This document shows positions 26,123 through 34,302 of a stretch of 64,000 bases of DNA, piece after piece (position 1 is the stretch's first letter; every line of letters begins with the position of its first letter). Location: the NCBI GenBank assembly GCA_964291465.2, contig OZ219940.1, positions 16,877 to 80,876 on the forward strand, given 5' to 3'. The notes beneath the pieces are model-generated. The model was not told where the DNA came from. It saw only the letters and a program-made list of their open reading frames with translations, and made no database searches. Both the position numbers and the translations under genes were made by a program. The DNA is from JAGWBJ01 sp964291465 (lineage in GTDB: Bacteria; Chloroflexota; Dehalococcoidia; Lucifugimonadales; JAGWBF01).

Positions 26123-26146
26123 GAGGGCGCTGCGGGCAGCGCCCTC
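26123..26146 (-). terminator. Hairpin after binding protein copy B
   Basis: GAGGGCGCTG pairs perfectly with CAGCGCCCTC over a CGGG loop, three bases past the stop codon of the upstream lipoprotein gene. There is no T tract. It separates the two duplicated binding-protein genes and may cause partial termination. Confidence 0.55.
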
Positions 26147-26148
26147 CC

Positions 26149-28179
26149 CTAGCGACAGGGCTCCGCCGTGTTGAACATCAGGCCAACCTGGGTGCCGTTT
26201 ATGGGCGTCCAGCCGCAGACGGTCTCCGGATTGGATGCGTAGATCAGGTTGCGGAAAGCTATGGGGATGTTGACGTACTCGTCGTACATCAGCTTGGCCA
26301 CCTGCTGGGCCAGGGCCCTCCGCGTTGTGGGGTTGGTGTCGGAGGCGTACTGTAGCCTCAGGTCCACGTACTTGTCGCTCCATATCCCGTCCACGGAGCC
26401 GCCCACGTCCCTCCACAGTCCGTGGGTGCGTATCTTCTCGCCGAAGTTCCTGGCGGCGGGTATGACATGGACGCCCGAGGGGTTCTCGACCCCCTGCTCA
26501 GACAGAAGCTTTTCGTTGCCAATCACCAGCGGCCTGACTGCAGTCCAGTCGATGGGCACCAGCTCCGCGTCGATGCCGATGTTCTTGTAGTGGGTGACCG
26601 CGGCATCCTGGGCGTCCCTCATCTCCGGGGCTACGCCGAAGGAGAAGGCGTAGACGGTCATCTTCATGTCGGGGCAGTGCTCGTCTATGAGCCTCCTGGC
26701 CTCCTCGGGGTCGTACCCGTAGGGCAGGAGGTCCGGCCGCCATCCCTCGTCGAAGGGGGTGAAGAAGGGGCTGGCCGAGAGGCTGTAGGTGCCCGGGGCA
26801 TAGAGGGCCGAGGCGACCGCCTGCACGTCCACGGCCAGGTTCAGGGCCTTACGCACCTCCAGCTTGTTGGTGCAGTGGGCCGGGTCCCGGCTCTGGTAGA
26901 AGTTGAGATAGAGGGAGTCGACCTGCTGTGGACCCCTGATGTCCAGTCCGGCTGCCCGTATCTCGTCCACGAAGACTCCGGAGCTCAAGGCCAGGTCTGC
27001 CTCTCCCGTCCGCACCTGGGCCACCCTGGGGGCATCCTCGGCAGTCAGTATGAACCTGAGCTCGTCGAAGTTGGCCCTGAAGGCGGGGCTGTAGTAGCCG
27101 TCCCACTTCTCGAATCGAGTGAACGAACCGAGGCTACGGTCAACGAAGTCCCAAGGGCCGGTGCCAGGGGCGCCGGCGGACTCCCAGCCCTGGGAGTTGC
27201 CGCCCGCCTCGTCCCACTTCCTCTTGGACGCTATGTACAGATCCGCCCCCGCCTTGGGGGCCAGCTGGTCGTACAGGAAGGGCTCGTCAGTATTCAAGTT
27301 GATCCTCAGCTTGTCCGGGCCAACAATCTCCATGTTGTCCAGCAGCTTGGTCCAGTTGTTGCAGTACAGGCAGGGCGACCCGACCGCCTCTTCAGTGGCC
27401 AGGAGTTCCAGCGAACCCTTGACGTCGTCGGCGGTGAGGGTATCACCATCATGGAACGTGACACCCTCCTTGATCGTGAAGTCGTAGGTGCTGCCGTCTA
27501 TCTGCTCCCAGCTCTTGGAGAGACCCCACAGGTTGGTGAACTGGTTGTCCACCGTCAGACCCAACAGATGGTCGGCGTAGTTGGCCGTGAGGGCAATCGC
27601 CGATAGGTTGCCGGAGAGATGTGGGGCGATCTCCTCCGCGTCGAAGGTGTTCAACGCGACGGTTAGCATCCGCTTCTCTTCCATCGCGACGAAGGGTGTG
27701 GGCGTGGGCGCCGGCGTCGGCGTGGGCGGGATCGCCGCCACCGCCTGGGACACCGCATCAGATACCGCCTTGTCTATCGCCATGGCCAGCTCTTCGGAGG
27801 TGATGCCGGCTTCTGCCCCCGCTACGGCGTCCGCCGTGGCCTGCTTGACCATGCTGTCGATCTCTTCGGCAGAGACCCCCTCGGGGATCTCGATGCCCTG
27901 GATGGCCTCGTTCACCAGCATGCTGACGTCGTCAGCGGACACGCCCTCGGGGATGTCGATCCCGGCGACGGCCTCGTTGACCATCCCCGCGATTTCCTCA
28001 GCCGACACCGTGTCCCCGACGGCCTGTTCGACCGCGGACCGGACGGCCGACTCTACGTCCGCCGACGTCAAGCCAGGGGGTTGCGTTGGCGCCGGAGTCG
28101 GGTCATCGCCACAGGCGGCTCCCAGAACGAACAGGAGCACCATGGGGACCAGCAGGACCAGCAATCGTGGAGCCTTCAT
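26149..28179 (-). CDS. Peptide-type ABC transporter substrate-binding lipoprotein (SBP_bac_5), system 1 copy B
   Basis: A 676-aa lipoprotein, signal peptide with lipobox LGAAC (Cys23), closely similar to copy A throughout the SBP family 5 domain (about 168-676). It differs by an expanded spacer of near-identical 22-residue units (VSAEEIAGMVNEAVAGIDIP and VSADDVSMLVNEAIQGIEIP, each ending in EG). A region shared with copy A follows (EELAMAIDKAVSDAVSQAV), then a PPTPTPAPTPTP linker. GGAGGG lies upstream of the ATG. The spacer probably holds the binding domain away from the membrane anchor. It is divergent from the permease genes. Confidence 0.92.
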   Translation of the reverse strand: MKAPRLLVLLVPMVLLFVLGAACGDDPTPAPTQPPGLTSADVESAVRSAVEQAVGDTVSAEEIAGMVNEAVAGIDIPEGVSADDVSMLVNEAIQGIEIPEGVSAEEIDSMVKQATADAVAGAEAGITSEELAMAIDKAVSDAVSQAVAAIPPTPTPAPTPTPFVAMEEKRMLTVALNTFDAEEIAPHLSGNLSAIALTANYADHLLGLTVDNQFTNLWGLSKSWEQIDGSTYDFTIKEGVTFHDGDTLTADDVKGSLELLATEEAVGSPCLYCNNWTKLLDNMEIVGPDKLRINLNTDEPFLYDQLAPKAGADLYIASKRKWDEAGGNSQGWESAGAPGTGPWDFVDRSLGSFTRFEKWDGYYSPAFRANFDELRFILTAEDAPRVAQVRTGEADLALSSGVFVDEIRAAGLDIRGPQQVDSLYLNFYQSRDPAHCTNKLEVRKALNLAVDVQAVASALYAPGTYSLSASPFFTPFDEGWRPDLLPYGYDPEEARRLIDEHCPDMKMTVYAFSFGVAPEMRDAQDAAVTHYKNIGIDAELVPIDWTAVRPLVIGNEKLLSEQGVENPSGVHVIPAARNFGEKIRTHGLWRDVGGSVDGIWSDKYVDLRLQYASDTNPTTRRALAQQVAKLMYDEYVNIPIAFRNLIYASNPETVCGWTPINGTQVGLMFNTAEPCR
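27805..28008 (-). repeat. 66-bp in-frame tandem repeats in binding protein copy B
   Basis: Three consecutive units (28008-27943, 27942-27877, 27876-27805) encode amphipathic 22-24 residue helices beginning VSAEE/VSADD and ending in an EG or AG turn. Units one and two differ at few positions. Copy A has only a shorter Ala/Glu-rich version, so the array has probably expanded or contracted since the duplication. Confidence 0.75.
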
Positions 28180-28204
28180 TTAACCTAACCCTCCTCGCGG
28201 CAAT

Positions 28205-28257
28205 TGAGAAATGTACCGTTGGCTGGAATCAAGCCAATTTCGCGTGTCAATTTCTCA
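28205..28257 (-). promoter_or_regulatory. Nested inverted repeats upstream of binding protein copy B
   Basis: TGAGAAAT (28205-28212) pairs with ATTTCTCA (28250-28257) and encloses TTGGCT (28219-28224) with AGCCAA (28232-28237). A third repeat, GTGAAAT/ATTTCAC, lies at 28290-28323. The 323-base intergenic region (28180-28502) separates the divergent lipoprotein and permease genes and is A+T-rich. The repeats could be operators or 5'-UTR hairpins; no clear minus-strand -10 box was found. Confidence 0.45.
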
Positions 28258-28362
28258 TGCGGCCTCTGGTTTTGTCAAGAGGCGCGCCAGTGAAATACGT
28301 GGCGCGATTTGGCCTCATTTCACGAGGGATTTTCCGCATTTCGCCACGCCTGTCCCGAGGGG

Positions 28363-28392
28363 TTGACTTCCCCAAAAACGATACCTTATAAT
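28363..28392 (+). promoter_or_regulatory. Promoter of the system 1 permease genes
   Basis: TTGACT (28363-28368), an 18-base spacer and a consensus TATAAT (28387-28392) predict a start near 28399, about 100 bases before the GTG start of the first permease gene. Confidence 0.8.
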
Positions 28393-28502
28393 TCGCTAAT
28401 TCTTTCCAGACGGGCGAGCCGCAGCCCAGACCTCGACCCTTCTTTTTACTGCAGATTGCAGATGGAAGTGTGTCTACATGGTAGGGCTGCCAGGAGGCAA
28501 CA

Positions 28503-29426
28503 GTGGGCAAGTTCATGGCCACCCGGCTTCTCCAGGCTGTCCTTACCCTGTGGGCGGTCTCCATCGTCATCTTCCTGATCCCCAGGGTGACGGGGAACGC
28601 TGCGGACGCTCTCCTGCCCGTCGAGGCGACGGCGGAGCAGAGGGAGATACTGATCGAGGACCTGGGCCTGAACCGGCCCCTCATCGTCCAGTACGGGACC
28701 TTCATGATGGACATGCTAACCCTGGACTTCGGCACGTCCTTCCGCAACAAGCTCCCCGTCAGGGGAATGCTGGGGGAGAGGCTGGTCAACTCCTTCTACC
28801 TGGGCACCGCCTCCCTGGTGGTGGCCATAATCCTGGCCGTGCCGCTGGGCACCATCGCGGCCCTGAACCGCGGCAGCGTTCTGGACCGCTCCATCATGAT
28901 GATACCCATTCTGGGGCAGTCGATGCCCTCTTTCTGGGCGGGGATCCTGCTCATACTTCTGTTCAGCATCTTTCTGGGCTGGCTGCCGGCCCAGTCCCAC
29001 GACACCGGGGACTGGAAAGGCTACCTGATGCCCTCCATCAGCCTTGGCTGGATCATCAGCGCGGGGGTGACCCGTTTGGTGAGGTCCAGCATGCTGGAGG
29101 TCCTGGGCTCGGAGTACGTCAAGCTGGCCCGGGCGAAGGGCGTCAGCGAGTGGTACGTGGTGTTCAAGCACGCGCTGCGCAACGCCCTCATCCCCGTGGT
29201 CACCTTCCTGGGGCTCACCTACGGCCTGATCCTGGGAGCGGCCATCTCCACGGAGACCGTCTTCTCGTGGCCGGGCATGGGCAGGCTGGCCTACGAGGCG
29301 GTGCTCTTCAGGGACTTCCCATTGCTCCAGGCCACCACCCTGGTCTGGGCGGCGATGATCATCGCCATCAACCTTATGGTTGACTTGATGTACGGGATGC
29401 TGGACCCCCGCATCCGTGTGACATAG
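28503..29426 (+). CDS. Peptide-type ABC transporter permease (DppB/OppB-type), system 1
   Basis: A 307-aa membrane protein with six predicted transmembrane helices. The N-terminal helix region (RLLQAVLTLWAVSIVIFLIP) is typical of DppB-type permeases. The EAA loop that contacts the ATPases is EYVKLARAKGVSEWYVVFKH, and the end LMYGMLDPRIRVT is also family-typical. The start is GTG with AGGAGG upstream. It is followed 12 bases later by the DppC-type gene. The two are divergent from the binding proteins and ATPases they should work with. Confidence 0.93.
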   Translation: MGKFMATRLLQAVLTLWAVSIVIFLIPRVTGNAADALLPVEATAEQREILIEDLGLNRPLIVQYGTFMMDMLTLDFGTSFRNKLPVRGMLGERLVNSFYLGTASLVVAIILAVPLGTIAALNRGSVLDRSIMMIPILGQSMPSFWAGILLILLFSIFLGWLPAQSHDTGDWKGYLMPSISLGWIISAGVTRLVRSSMLEVLGSEYVKLARAKGVSEWYVVFKHALRNALIPVVTFLGLTYGLILGAAISTETVFSWPGMGRLAYEAVLFRDFPLLQATTLVWAAMIIAINLMVDLMYGMLDPRIRVT

Positions 29427-29438
29427 ACGAGGAGCATC

Positions 29439-30848
29439 ATGCAGTTGCAAGCCGGCGCCGTAGCTAGAGCGTCCCGAGCGGGCTTACGCCAGGTCATGGG
29501 CGCGTTCCGGGGTGCGCCCATCATACCCGTTGCCATCGTGTTCGCACTGGCCATCGCGGCCATATTCGGCAACGCGTTCGTAAACCTGCTCCCAACCAAG
29601 GTGGACAACTGTCCCGCCGACGCATGTCTGAAGAACCCCGACAACTACAACCCCGAGGCCGGCAACCTGGGCGAGAAGCACTACCCGCCCATCTGGATCA
29701 AGGGGGTCGTGCGGGGAGCCACCGGCGAGACGCTGTTCATCGTCCCCACCGAGGGGTTCGCCGACGACCTGAACAACGAGGTCCTTTCGCCCGAGTTCCT
29801 GGCCCAGTTCGAGGCCCAGGGCGTCACCCTTCCCGAAGAGACCACGATCAACGCCGCGGCGCCTGACCTGGAGTGGTTGCTGGAGGGGACCAAGTACGTG
29901 GCGAAGGGAGAGAGCGCCGGGTTCAGCCTCGCGCTGGCGGACTACCCGGACGTTTATCCGGCCCTCAGCGCCGGCACCATACCGCAGGACATCCTGAACG
30001 AGTTCGAGGCAAACGGCATCCAGCTACCCGCCGACGCCGAGCTCGTCACCGTGTTCCCCGGATTCGAGTGGACCTTAGAGAATACGCCCTACAGGATCCA
30101 GGCCGCCGCCGGAGAAGTGAACGTGGAGGCCAGCCAGATCAGGGTGGCCATAGCCGAGATCCGGGGAGACATCCACCACATCCTGGGGACCGACCGACTG
30201 GGACGTGACGTGATGGCCCGGCTGATAATGGGCGGGCGGAAGTCCCTCACCATCGCGGCCATCTCCATTCTCATCAGCAGCGCCCTGGGCACGACCCTGG
30301 GACTCATCGCCGGATACTACGGGCGCTACATAGATGCCCTCCTCATGCGGCTGGTGGACCTGTCCCTGGCATTCCCCGCCATCCTGCTGGCGCTGGTGTT
30401 CGCCGTGGCCTTCGGCCCCAACGAGTGGTGGGTGGTGGTGGTCCTGGTGCTGATACGTTGGGCCCACTTCGCCCGCCTGGCCCGGGGTGAGACCCTGGCG
30501 CTGAAGGAGCGGGACTTCGTGGCCCTTGCCCGGGTGGCGGGAGCACCGGTGTGGAGGATCATCGGCATCCACATCTTCCCCAACCTGGTAAACTCCATCG
30601 TGGTGCTGGCCACCCTGCACATCGGCTCGGCCATCATCGTGGAGGCGACTCTCAGCTTCCTCGGCGCCGGGGTGCCGCCGCCCATTCCCACCTGGGGTGA
30701 GATGATCGCGGGTGACCGGCAGTTCGTGCGCACCGCCTGGTGGGTGTCGGTATCGGCGGGTGTGGCCATCGCCCTCACGGTGCTCTCCTTCAACCTGCTG
30801 GGAGACTGGCTCCGGGACCGCTTGGACCCGGGTCTCCGTACCCTGTAG
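29439..30848 (+). CDS. Peptide-type ABC transporter permease (DppC/OppC-type) with large external insert, system 1
   Basis: A 469-aa permease, far above the usual 280-320 aa. TM1 lies at about 27-50; the conserved HILGTDRLGRDVMARLI box is displaced to about 247-263 by an insert of roughly 180 residues. The remaining five helices and the EAA loop ERDFVALARVAGAPVWRI are normal. Within the insert, residues about 117-153 (PEFLAQFEAQGVTLPEETT ... DLEWLLEGTKY) and 182-219 (PQDILNEFEANGIQLPADA ... GFEWTLENTPY) are an internal duplication. The insert would be extracytoplasmic and may help dock the lipoprotein. GAGGAG precedes the ATG. Confidence 0.92.
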   Translation: MQLQAGAVARASRAGLRQVMGAFRGAPIIPVAIVFALAIAAIFGNAFVNLLPTKVDNCPADACLKNPDNYNPEAGNLGEKHYPPIWIKGVVRGATGETLFIVPTEGFADDLNNEVLSPEFLAQFEAQGVTLPEETTINAAAPDLEWLLEGTKYVAKGESAGFSLALADYPDVYPALSAGTIPQDILNEFEANGIQLPADAELVTVFPGFEWTLENTPYRIQAAAGEVNVEASQIRVAIAEIRGDIHHILGTDRLGRDVMARLIMGGRKSLTIAAISILISSALGTTLGLIAGYYGRYIDALLMRLVDLSLAFPAILLALVFAVAFGPNEWWVVVVLVLIRWAHFARLARGETLALKERDFVALARVAGAPVWRIIGIHIFPNLVNSIVVLATLHIGSAIIVEATLSFLGAGVPPPIPTWGEMIAGDRQFVRTAWWVSVSAGVAIALTVLSFNLLGDWLRDRLDPGLRTL

Positions 30849-30863
30849 ACAAGGCCCATCGAC

Positions 30864-30901
30864 CACAGGCCCTTCCTCCGGCTCCGGGGGAAGGGCCTGT
30901 G
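30864..30901 (+). terminator. Terminator-like hairpin after the system 1 permeases
   Basis: CACAGGCCCTTCC pairs perfectly (13 bp) with GGAAGGGCCTGTG, 15 bases past the permease stop codon, followed by TCGTTTACG. The T tract is short. The remaining 100 bases to the dipeptidase fragment hold nothing recognisable. Confidence 0.6.
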
Positions 30902-31001
30902 TCGTTTACGGCCCGCGTACGTCCAACCCGCCGGCGTAGCCCGGCCATAGGCCTCCCAGCCCCCTGCCCACCTGTCCGCAGGCGGTGAGCACACGACGCC
31001 A

Positions 31002-31118
31002 GACCGCGAGAGCGCATACCGGCAGTCCATCGTCATCGACGGCTATGACGCCGAGAGCATCGGCGGGGTGCCGGGAGGCAACTGGCTGTGGCTGTTCCAG
31101 AGGGTCTGGGGCAAGTAG
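31002..31118 (+). pseudogene. C-terminal remnant resembling peptidase M19 (membrane dipeptidase)
   Basis: One frame ends DRESAYRQSIVIDGYDAESI then GGVPGGNWLWLFQRVWGK and a TAG at 31116-31118. The end GG.. GGNWL..F..VWG resembles the final helix of M19 dipeptidases (usually GGNFLRVF). No start codon, metal-binding residues or upstream domain are present, so at most it is a decayed 3' end. It begins about 100 bases after the permease terminator. Confidence 0.4.
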
Positions 31119-31168
31119 GGGCCCGCCTCCGGTTTCCATCCACGACGGCGGCGTGGTAGCATGGGCGA

Positions 31169-32260
31169 ATGGACCGCCCCACCGTAATCGTCTGCGTAGA
31201 CGGGCTCGACCCGCGGTACCTGGAGACGTGCGACACCCCCAACCTGCGCCGCCTCTCCCAGGACGGTTTCGTCCACGACGGCAAGTGCATGATGCCGTCG
31301 GTGAACAACGTGTCGCTGCTGACCGCCGGCTATCCTGAGGACCACGGCATCTGCACCAACTACCTTTGGGACCGGAGCAGGGGAGAAGGCGACTACCTGG
31401 AGTCCGGCGAGTACGTCCAGAGGGAGACCATCTTCCAACGCGCCACGAGGCTGGGGAAGAGATCGGTCCTGGCCACCTCCAAGGACAAGCTGCGCACCCT
31501 GCTGGGACGAGGCGCCACCGAGGCCCTGTCCTCGGAGCGCCCCCCGACATGGGCGGTGGAGGCCGTCGGGCCTCCACCGCCCATCTACTCCCTGGAGGTC
31601 AACGGCTGGACCATCAGGGCCGCCGGCCACGCCATGTCCCGCCACGAGGCGGACCTGGTCTACATCACCACCACCGACTACGCCATGCACACGTACGCGC
31701 CGGACCATCCCCGGTCCCAGGAGCACCTGTCGGTGGTGGACGGCGCCATCGGGGAGCTGGTCGCGGCCCACCCGGAGGTGACCCTGCTGCTGACGGCGGA
31801 TCACGGCATGTCCGCCAAGACCCGCTTGGTAGACGTGGGGGCCGCCCTGGAGAGCTATGGCATACGGTCCAACCCGGTGCCGATAATAAAGGACCGGTAC
31901 GTGGTCCACCATTCCAACCTGGGCGGCTGCATCTACGTATACCTGGAGGCCTCGCGCCGAGACGAAGCCATCCGGATACTCAACGAGACCCCGGGGGTGG
32001 ATGGGGCCCTGTCCCGCGAGGAGGCCTCGGCCAGGTTCCACCTTCCCCAGGACCGCATAGGGGACGTGGTCGTGCTGGGAGACGCCGTCAGTGTCTTCGG
32101 CGACCCCAACGAGGTGGAGCTTCCCCCGGGCCTCCGCTCCCACGGCTCCACCCACGAAACGGCCATCCCCATCCTGGGGTACAATGGCGACTTCTCGTGC
32201 TTCTCCTTCGACACCAACCGGGACGTGGGGCGCTACGTCTTCGAGCGGGCCCTCGCGTAG
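31169..32260 (+). CDS. Alkaline-phosphatase-superfamily hydrolase, phosphonoacetate-hydrolase-like
   Basis: A 363-aa protein of the nucleotide pyrophosphatase/phosphodiesterase branch of the alkaline phosphatase superfamily. Metal ligands are recognisable: Asp11 in VIVCVDGLDP, Asp/His in TTTDYAMHTYAP, Asp-His in LLTADHGMS, and the late His in SHGSTHETAIP. Around the expected nucleophile the sequence reads CMMPSVNNVSLLTAG, which appears to lack the Thr-Asn-Pro (or similar) triplet normally between PS(V/F) and NN. Catalysis is therefore doubtful or altered. The start is the ATG at 31169 without a clear ribosome-binding site. The AroQ-like gene follows 58 bases later. Confidence 0.78.
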   Translation: MDRPTVIVCVDGLDPRYLETCDTPNLRRLSQDGFVHDGKCMMPSVNNVSLLTAGYPEDHGICTNYLWDRSRGEGDYLESGEYVQRETIFQRATRLGKRSVLATSKDKLRTLLGRGATEALSSERPPTWAVEAVGPPPPIYSLEVNGWTIRAAGHAMSRHEADLVYITTTDYAMHTYAPDHPRSQEHLSVVDGAIGELVAAHPEVTLLLTADHGMSAKTRLVDVGAALESYGIRSNPVPIIKDRYVVHHSNLGGCIYVYLEASRRDEAIRILNETPGVDGALSREEASARFHLPQDRIGDVVVLGDAVSVFGDPNEVELPPGLRSHGSTHETAIPILGYNGDFSCFSFDTNRDVGRYVFERALA

Positions 32261-32318
32261 ACGCCCTTTCCCAATCCGGACTCACGGGACCCCAAACATC
32301 AAGCGAGGAGGCGGACCC

Positions 32319-32747
32319 ATGACCAAGGTGCTGGTTATCCAGGGCGCCGGTATGAACATGCGCGGCAAGGCCCAGGTGGAGATATTCGGACCGTCGACGC
32401 TGGACCAGATCAACGACCAGATCCGCGGTTACGCCAAGGACCTGGGCATCGACCTGGAGATGTTCCACTCCAACATCGAGGGGGAGGTTGCCAACGCCCT
32501 CTACGACGCCCACGACGGCGACGTGGACGCGGCGGTGATCAACCCCGCGGGCTACACGGGCACCACCGGCCCCCTGCGCACGGCCATCACCCAGGTGCGC
32601 TTCCCGGTCTTCGAGGTCCACGTCTCCAACCCCGCGGCCCGCGGCGGCGTCTCGACCATCCAGCCCGTGTGCAAGGGCTCGGTGTGGGGGTTCGGGGTCT
32701 TCGGCTACTACCTGGCGCTGGAGGGCGTCAAGTCCCTGGCCGGCTGA
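32319..32747 (+). CDS. Type II 3-dehydroquinate-dehydratase-like protein with atypical active site
   Basis: A 142-aa flavodoxin-like AroQ-fold protein. Conserved positions are the HSNIEGEVANALYDA helix, Asn75 in AVINPAGYT, His101 in FEVHVSN, and Arg108. The catalytic loop tyrosine is replaced by Phe23 (QVEIFG where families have REPxxYG), the substrate-binding His81 is Gly, and the following Arg112 is Ser. It is therefore unlikely to be a housekeeping shikimate enzyme. AGGAGG lies seven bases upstream of the ATG. It follows the phosphonoacetate-hydrolase-like gene and converges on an MmgE/PrpD gene. Confidence 0.8.
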   Translation: MTKVLVIQGAGMNMRGKAQVEIFGPSTLDQINDQIRGYAKDLGIDLEMFHSNIEGEVANALYDAHDGDVDAAVINPAGYTGTTGPLRTAITQVRFPVFEVHVSNPAARGGVSTIQPVCKGSVWGFGVFGYYLALEGVKSLAG

Positions 32748-32800
32748 GGGGAGGCGAGGCAGGGCTCCGCCTCCCTACCGGCATGGCGCGGTGAGACCGC

Positions 32801-34162
32801 TCAGGCCAGGGTCAGGATGGACGTCAGCTCGGCGATGTCCTCCACGTCCTCCAGCCGGTCGATGAGGGCCACCAACCTGTCGGCGCCCTGGGGGTCCAGC
32901 TTCCCGGTGTGGTGCCATCCGCGCCTGAACTTGGTCATGGCCTCATCCTCAGTCAGGGGGCTCTCCGGGCTGCCCTTCAGGACCTGGAGCTCCTCGTGGA
33001 TGGCGCCGTTGCCGGTGTAGACGTCCAGGTACAGGGGGACCATGGCCTGGGGGTCGTCGTTGTCCGGGTCCTTGACCACCTCGACCCGGGATGCCAGGTC
33101 GTAGATGGCGTCGTTGGCCAGGGCCTCGGCCTCGAAGTGGCTGATCCAGACGTCGCCGTAGAGCAGGGCGACCGCAACGCAGTACTGCAGGCAGAGCCGC
33201 GCGCTCTGGGGCGTCATCTTGCCCTTGACGGCGGGACGGCCCACCAGGCGCATGCTCAGCTCCGGCACAGTTACCTTGACGCTCTTCACGTCCGCCGGGT
33301 CCAGCCCGTGCTCGGCCCGGACCTTGAGAGCGGCTTCTACTCCTCCGTTGGCCAGGCGTCCCGTGCAGTAGGGCTTGTAGGCCAGGTGCTCGATCTCGAA
33401 GGTGCTTCCCAGGCCATCCAGGGGCCGCTCCGCGTCGTAGTCGCCGCCCTCGAACAAGCGATAGTACCCGTAGAGGCCCTCCAGCAGGCCCCTGGGGCCC
33501 GTCATGCCCTCGGCGGCCAGGTTGGTGGCGACGACCGCGGAGCGTGCGGCGAAGGCCGGCTGCATGGTATTCACCAGCACCCCCTCGGAGTGTGACTGGA
33601 GGGTGCCCGAAATCTGCGAGTACATCACCCCCAGGGCGTCCAGGGTCCGCTCCCGGTCCAACCCCGCCAGCCGGGACCCGCCGTACACGGCTCCGAAGGC
33701 GCCGCAGGTGGCCGGCCGGTAGAACACCAGCCCCCGCTTGCACCCCCTGCCCACGCGGCAGGCCAGGTCCACCCCCATGGCCATGGCGGCCAGGAACTCC
33801 TTGCCGGAAACGCCGCCGGTCTGCTCGGCCACCGCCAGGGTGGCCGCCGTGATGGAGGACATGGGATGGATGCCCGCGGGGTGTATGCAGTCGAACTCCT
33901 TGCTGTGGACTAGGGTGCCGTTCATCAGGGCCGCACTGGGAGCCGGAACCTTCTTCCCGGAGAACCAGGGGGTGCTCTCCGGCTCGCCTCCCCACTTGTG
34001 GACGGTCCGGCCGACCACCTGGGCCTCGGGGGAGGTGAAGGCGGCTGCACAGACGCCGAAGGTGTCCAGGAGGAACCGTTTCGTCGCGTCCACCGCCCGG
34101 TCGTTGAGGTCCTTGTACTCCAGGTCCACGGTGCCCCTCAGCAGGCGCTCTATCAAGTCCAT
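32801..34162 (-). CDS. MmgE/PrpD family protein
   Basis: A 453-aa protein of the family containing 2-methylcitrate dehydratase (PrpD) and cis-aconitate decarboxylase. Recognisable parts are an N-terminal all-helical domain with LNDRAVDATKRFLLDTFGVC, NGTLVHSKEFDCIHPAGIHP (typical D.. H P.. motif), FGAVYGGSRLAGLDRE and SEGVLVNTMQPAFAARS. A smaller C-terminal alpha/beta domain has FEIEHLAYKPYCTGRLANGG. The substrate is probably a hydroxylated di- or tricarboxylate. It stands alone on the minus strand, divergent from the aldo-keto reductase gene. Confidence 0.9.
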   Translation of the reverse strand: MDLIERLLRGTVDLEYKDLNDRAVDATKRFLLDTFGVCAAAFTSPEAQVVGRTVHKWGGEPESTPWFSGKKVPAPSAALMNGTLVHSKEFDCIHPAGIHPMSSITAATLAVAEQTGGVSGKEFLAAMAMGVDLACRVGRGCKRGLVFYRPATCGAFGAVYGGSRLAGLDRERTLDALGVMYSQISGTLQSHSEGVLVNTMQPAFAARSAVVATNLAAEGMTGPRGLLEGLYGYYRLFEGGDYDAERPLDGLGSTFEIEHLAYKPYCTGRLANGGVEAALKVRAEHGLDPADVKSVKVTVPELSMRLVGRPAVKGKMTPQSARLCLQYCVAVALLYGDVWISHFEAEALANDAIYDLASRVEVVKDPDNDDPQAMVPLYLDVYTGNGAIHEELQVLKGSPESPLTEDEAMTKFRRGWHHTGKLDPQGADRLVALIDRLEDVEDIAELTSILTLA

Positions 34163-34302
34163 GCTTCTACCGCCATCCTTCCTAGCCTCGTTGCTGGTGG
34201 GAGTGTAAGTCCGGCGGCATCGGGTGTCAACGTTAGAGCCGGGACCGGGCGATTACCGCAGGGTGTATAATCGGCCAAGACGACAGCCGGTCAGGAGCGG
34301 GG

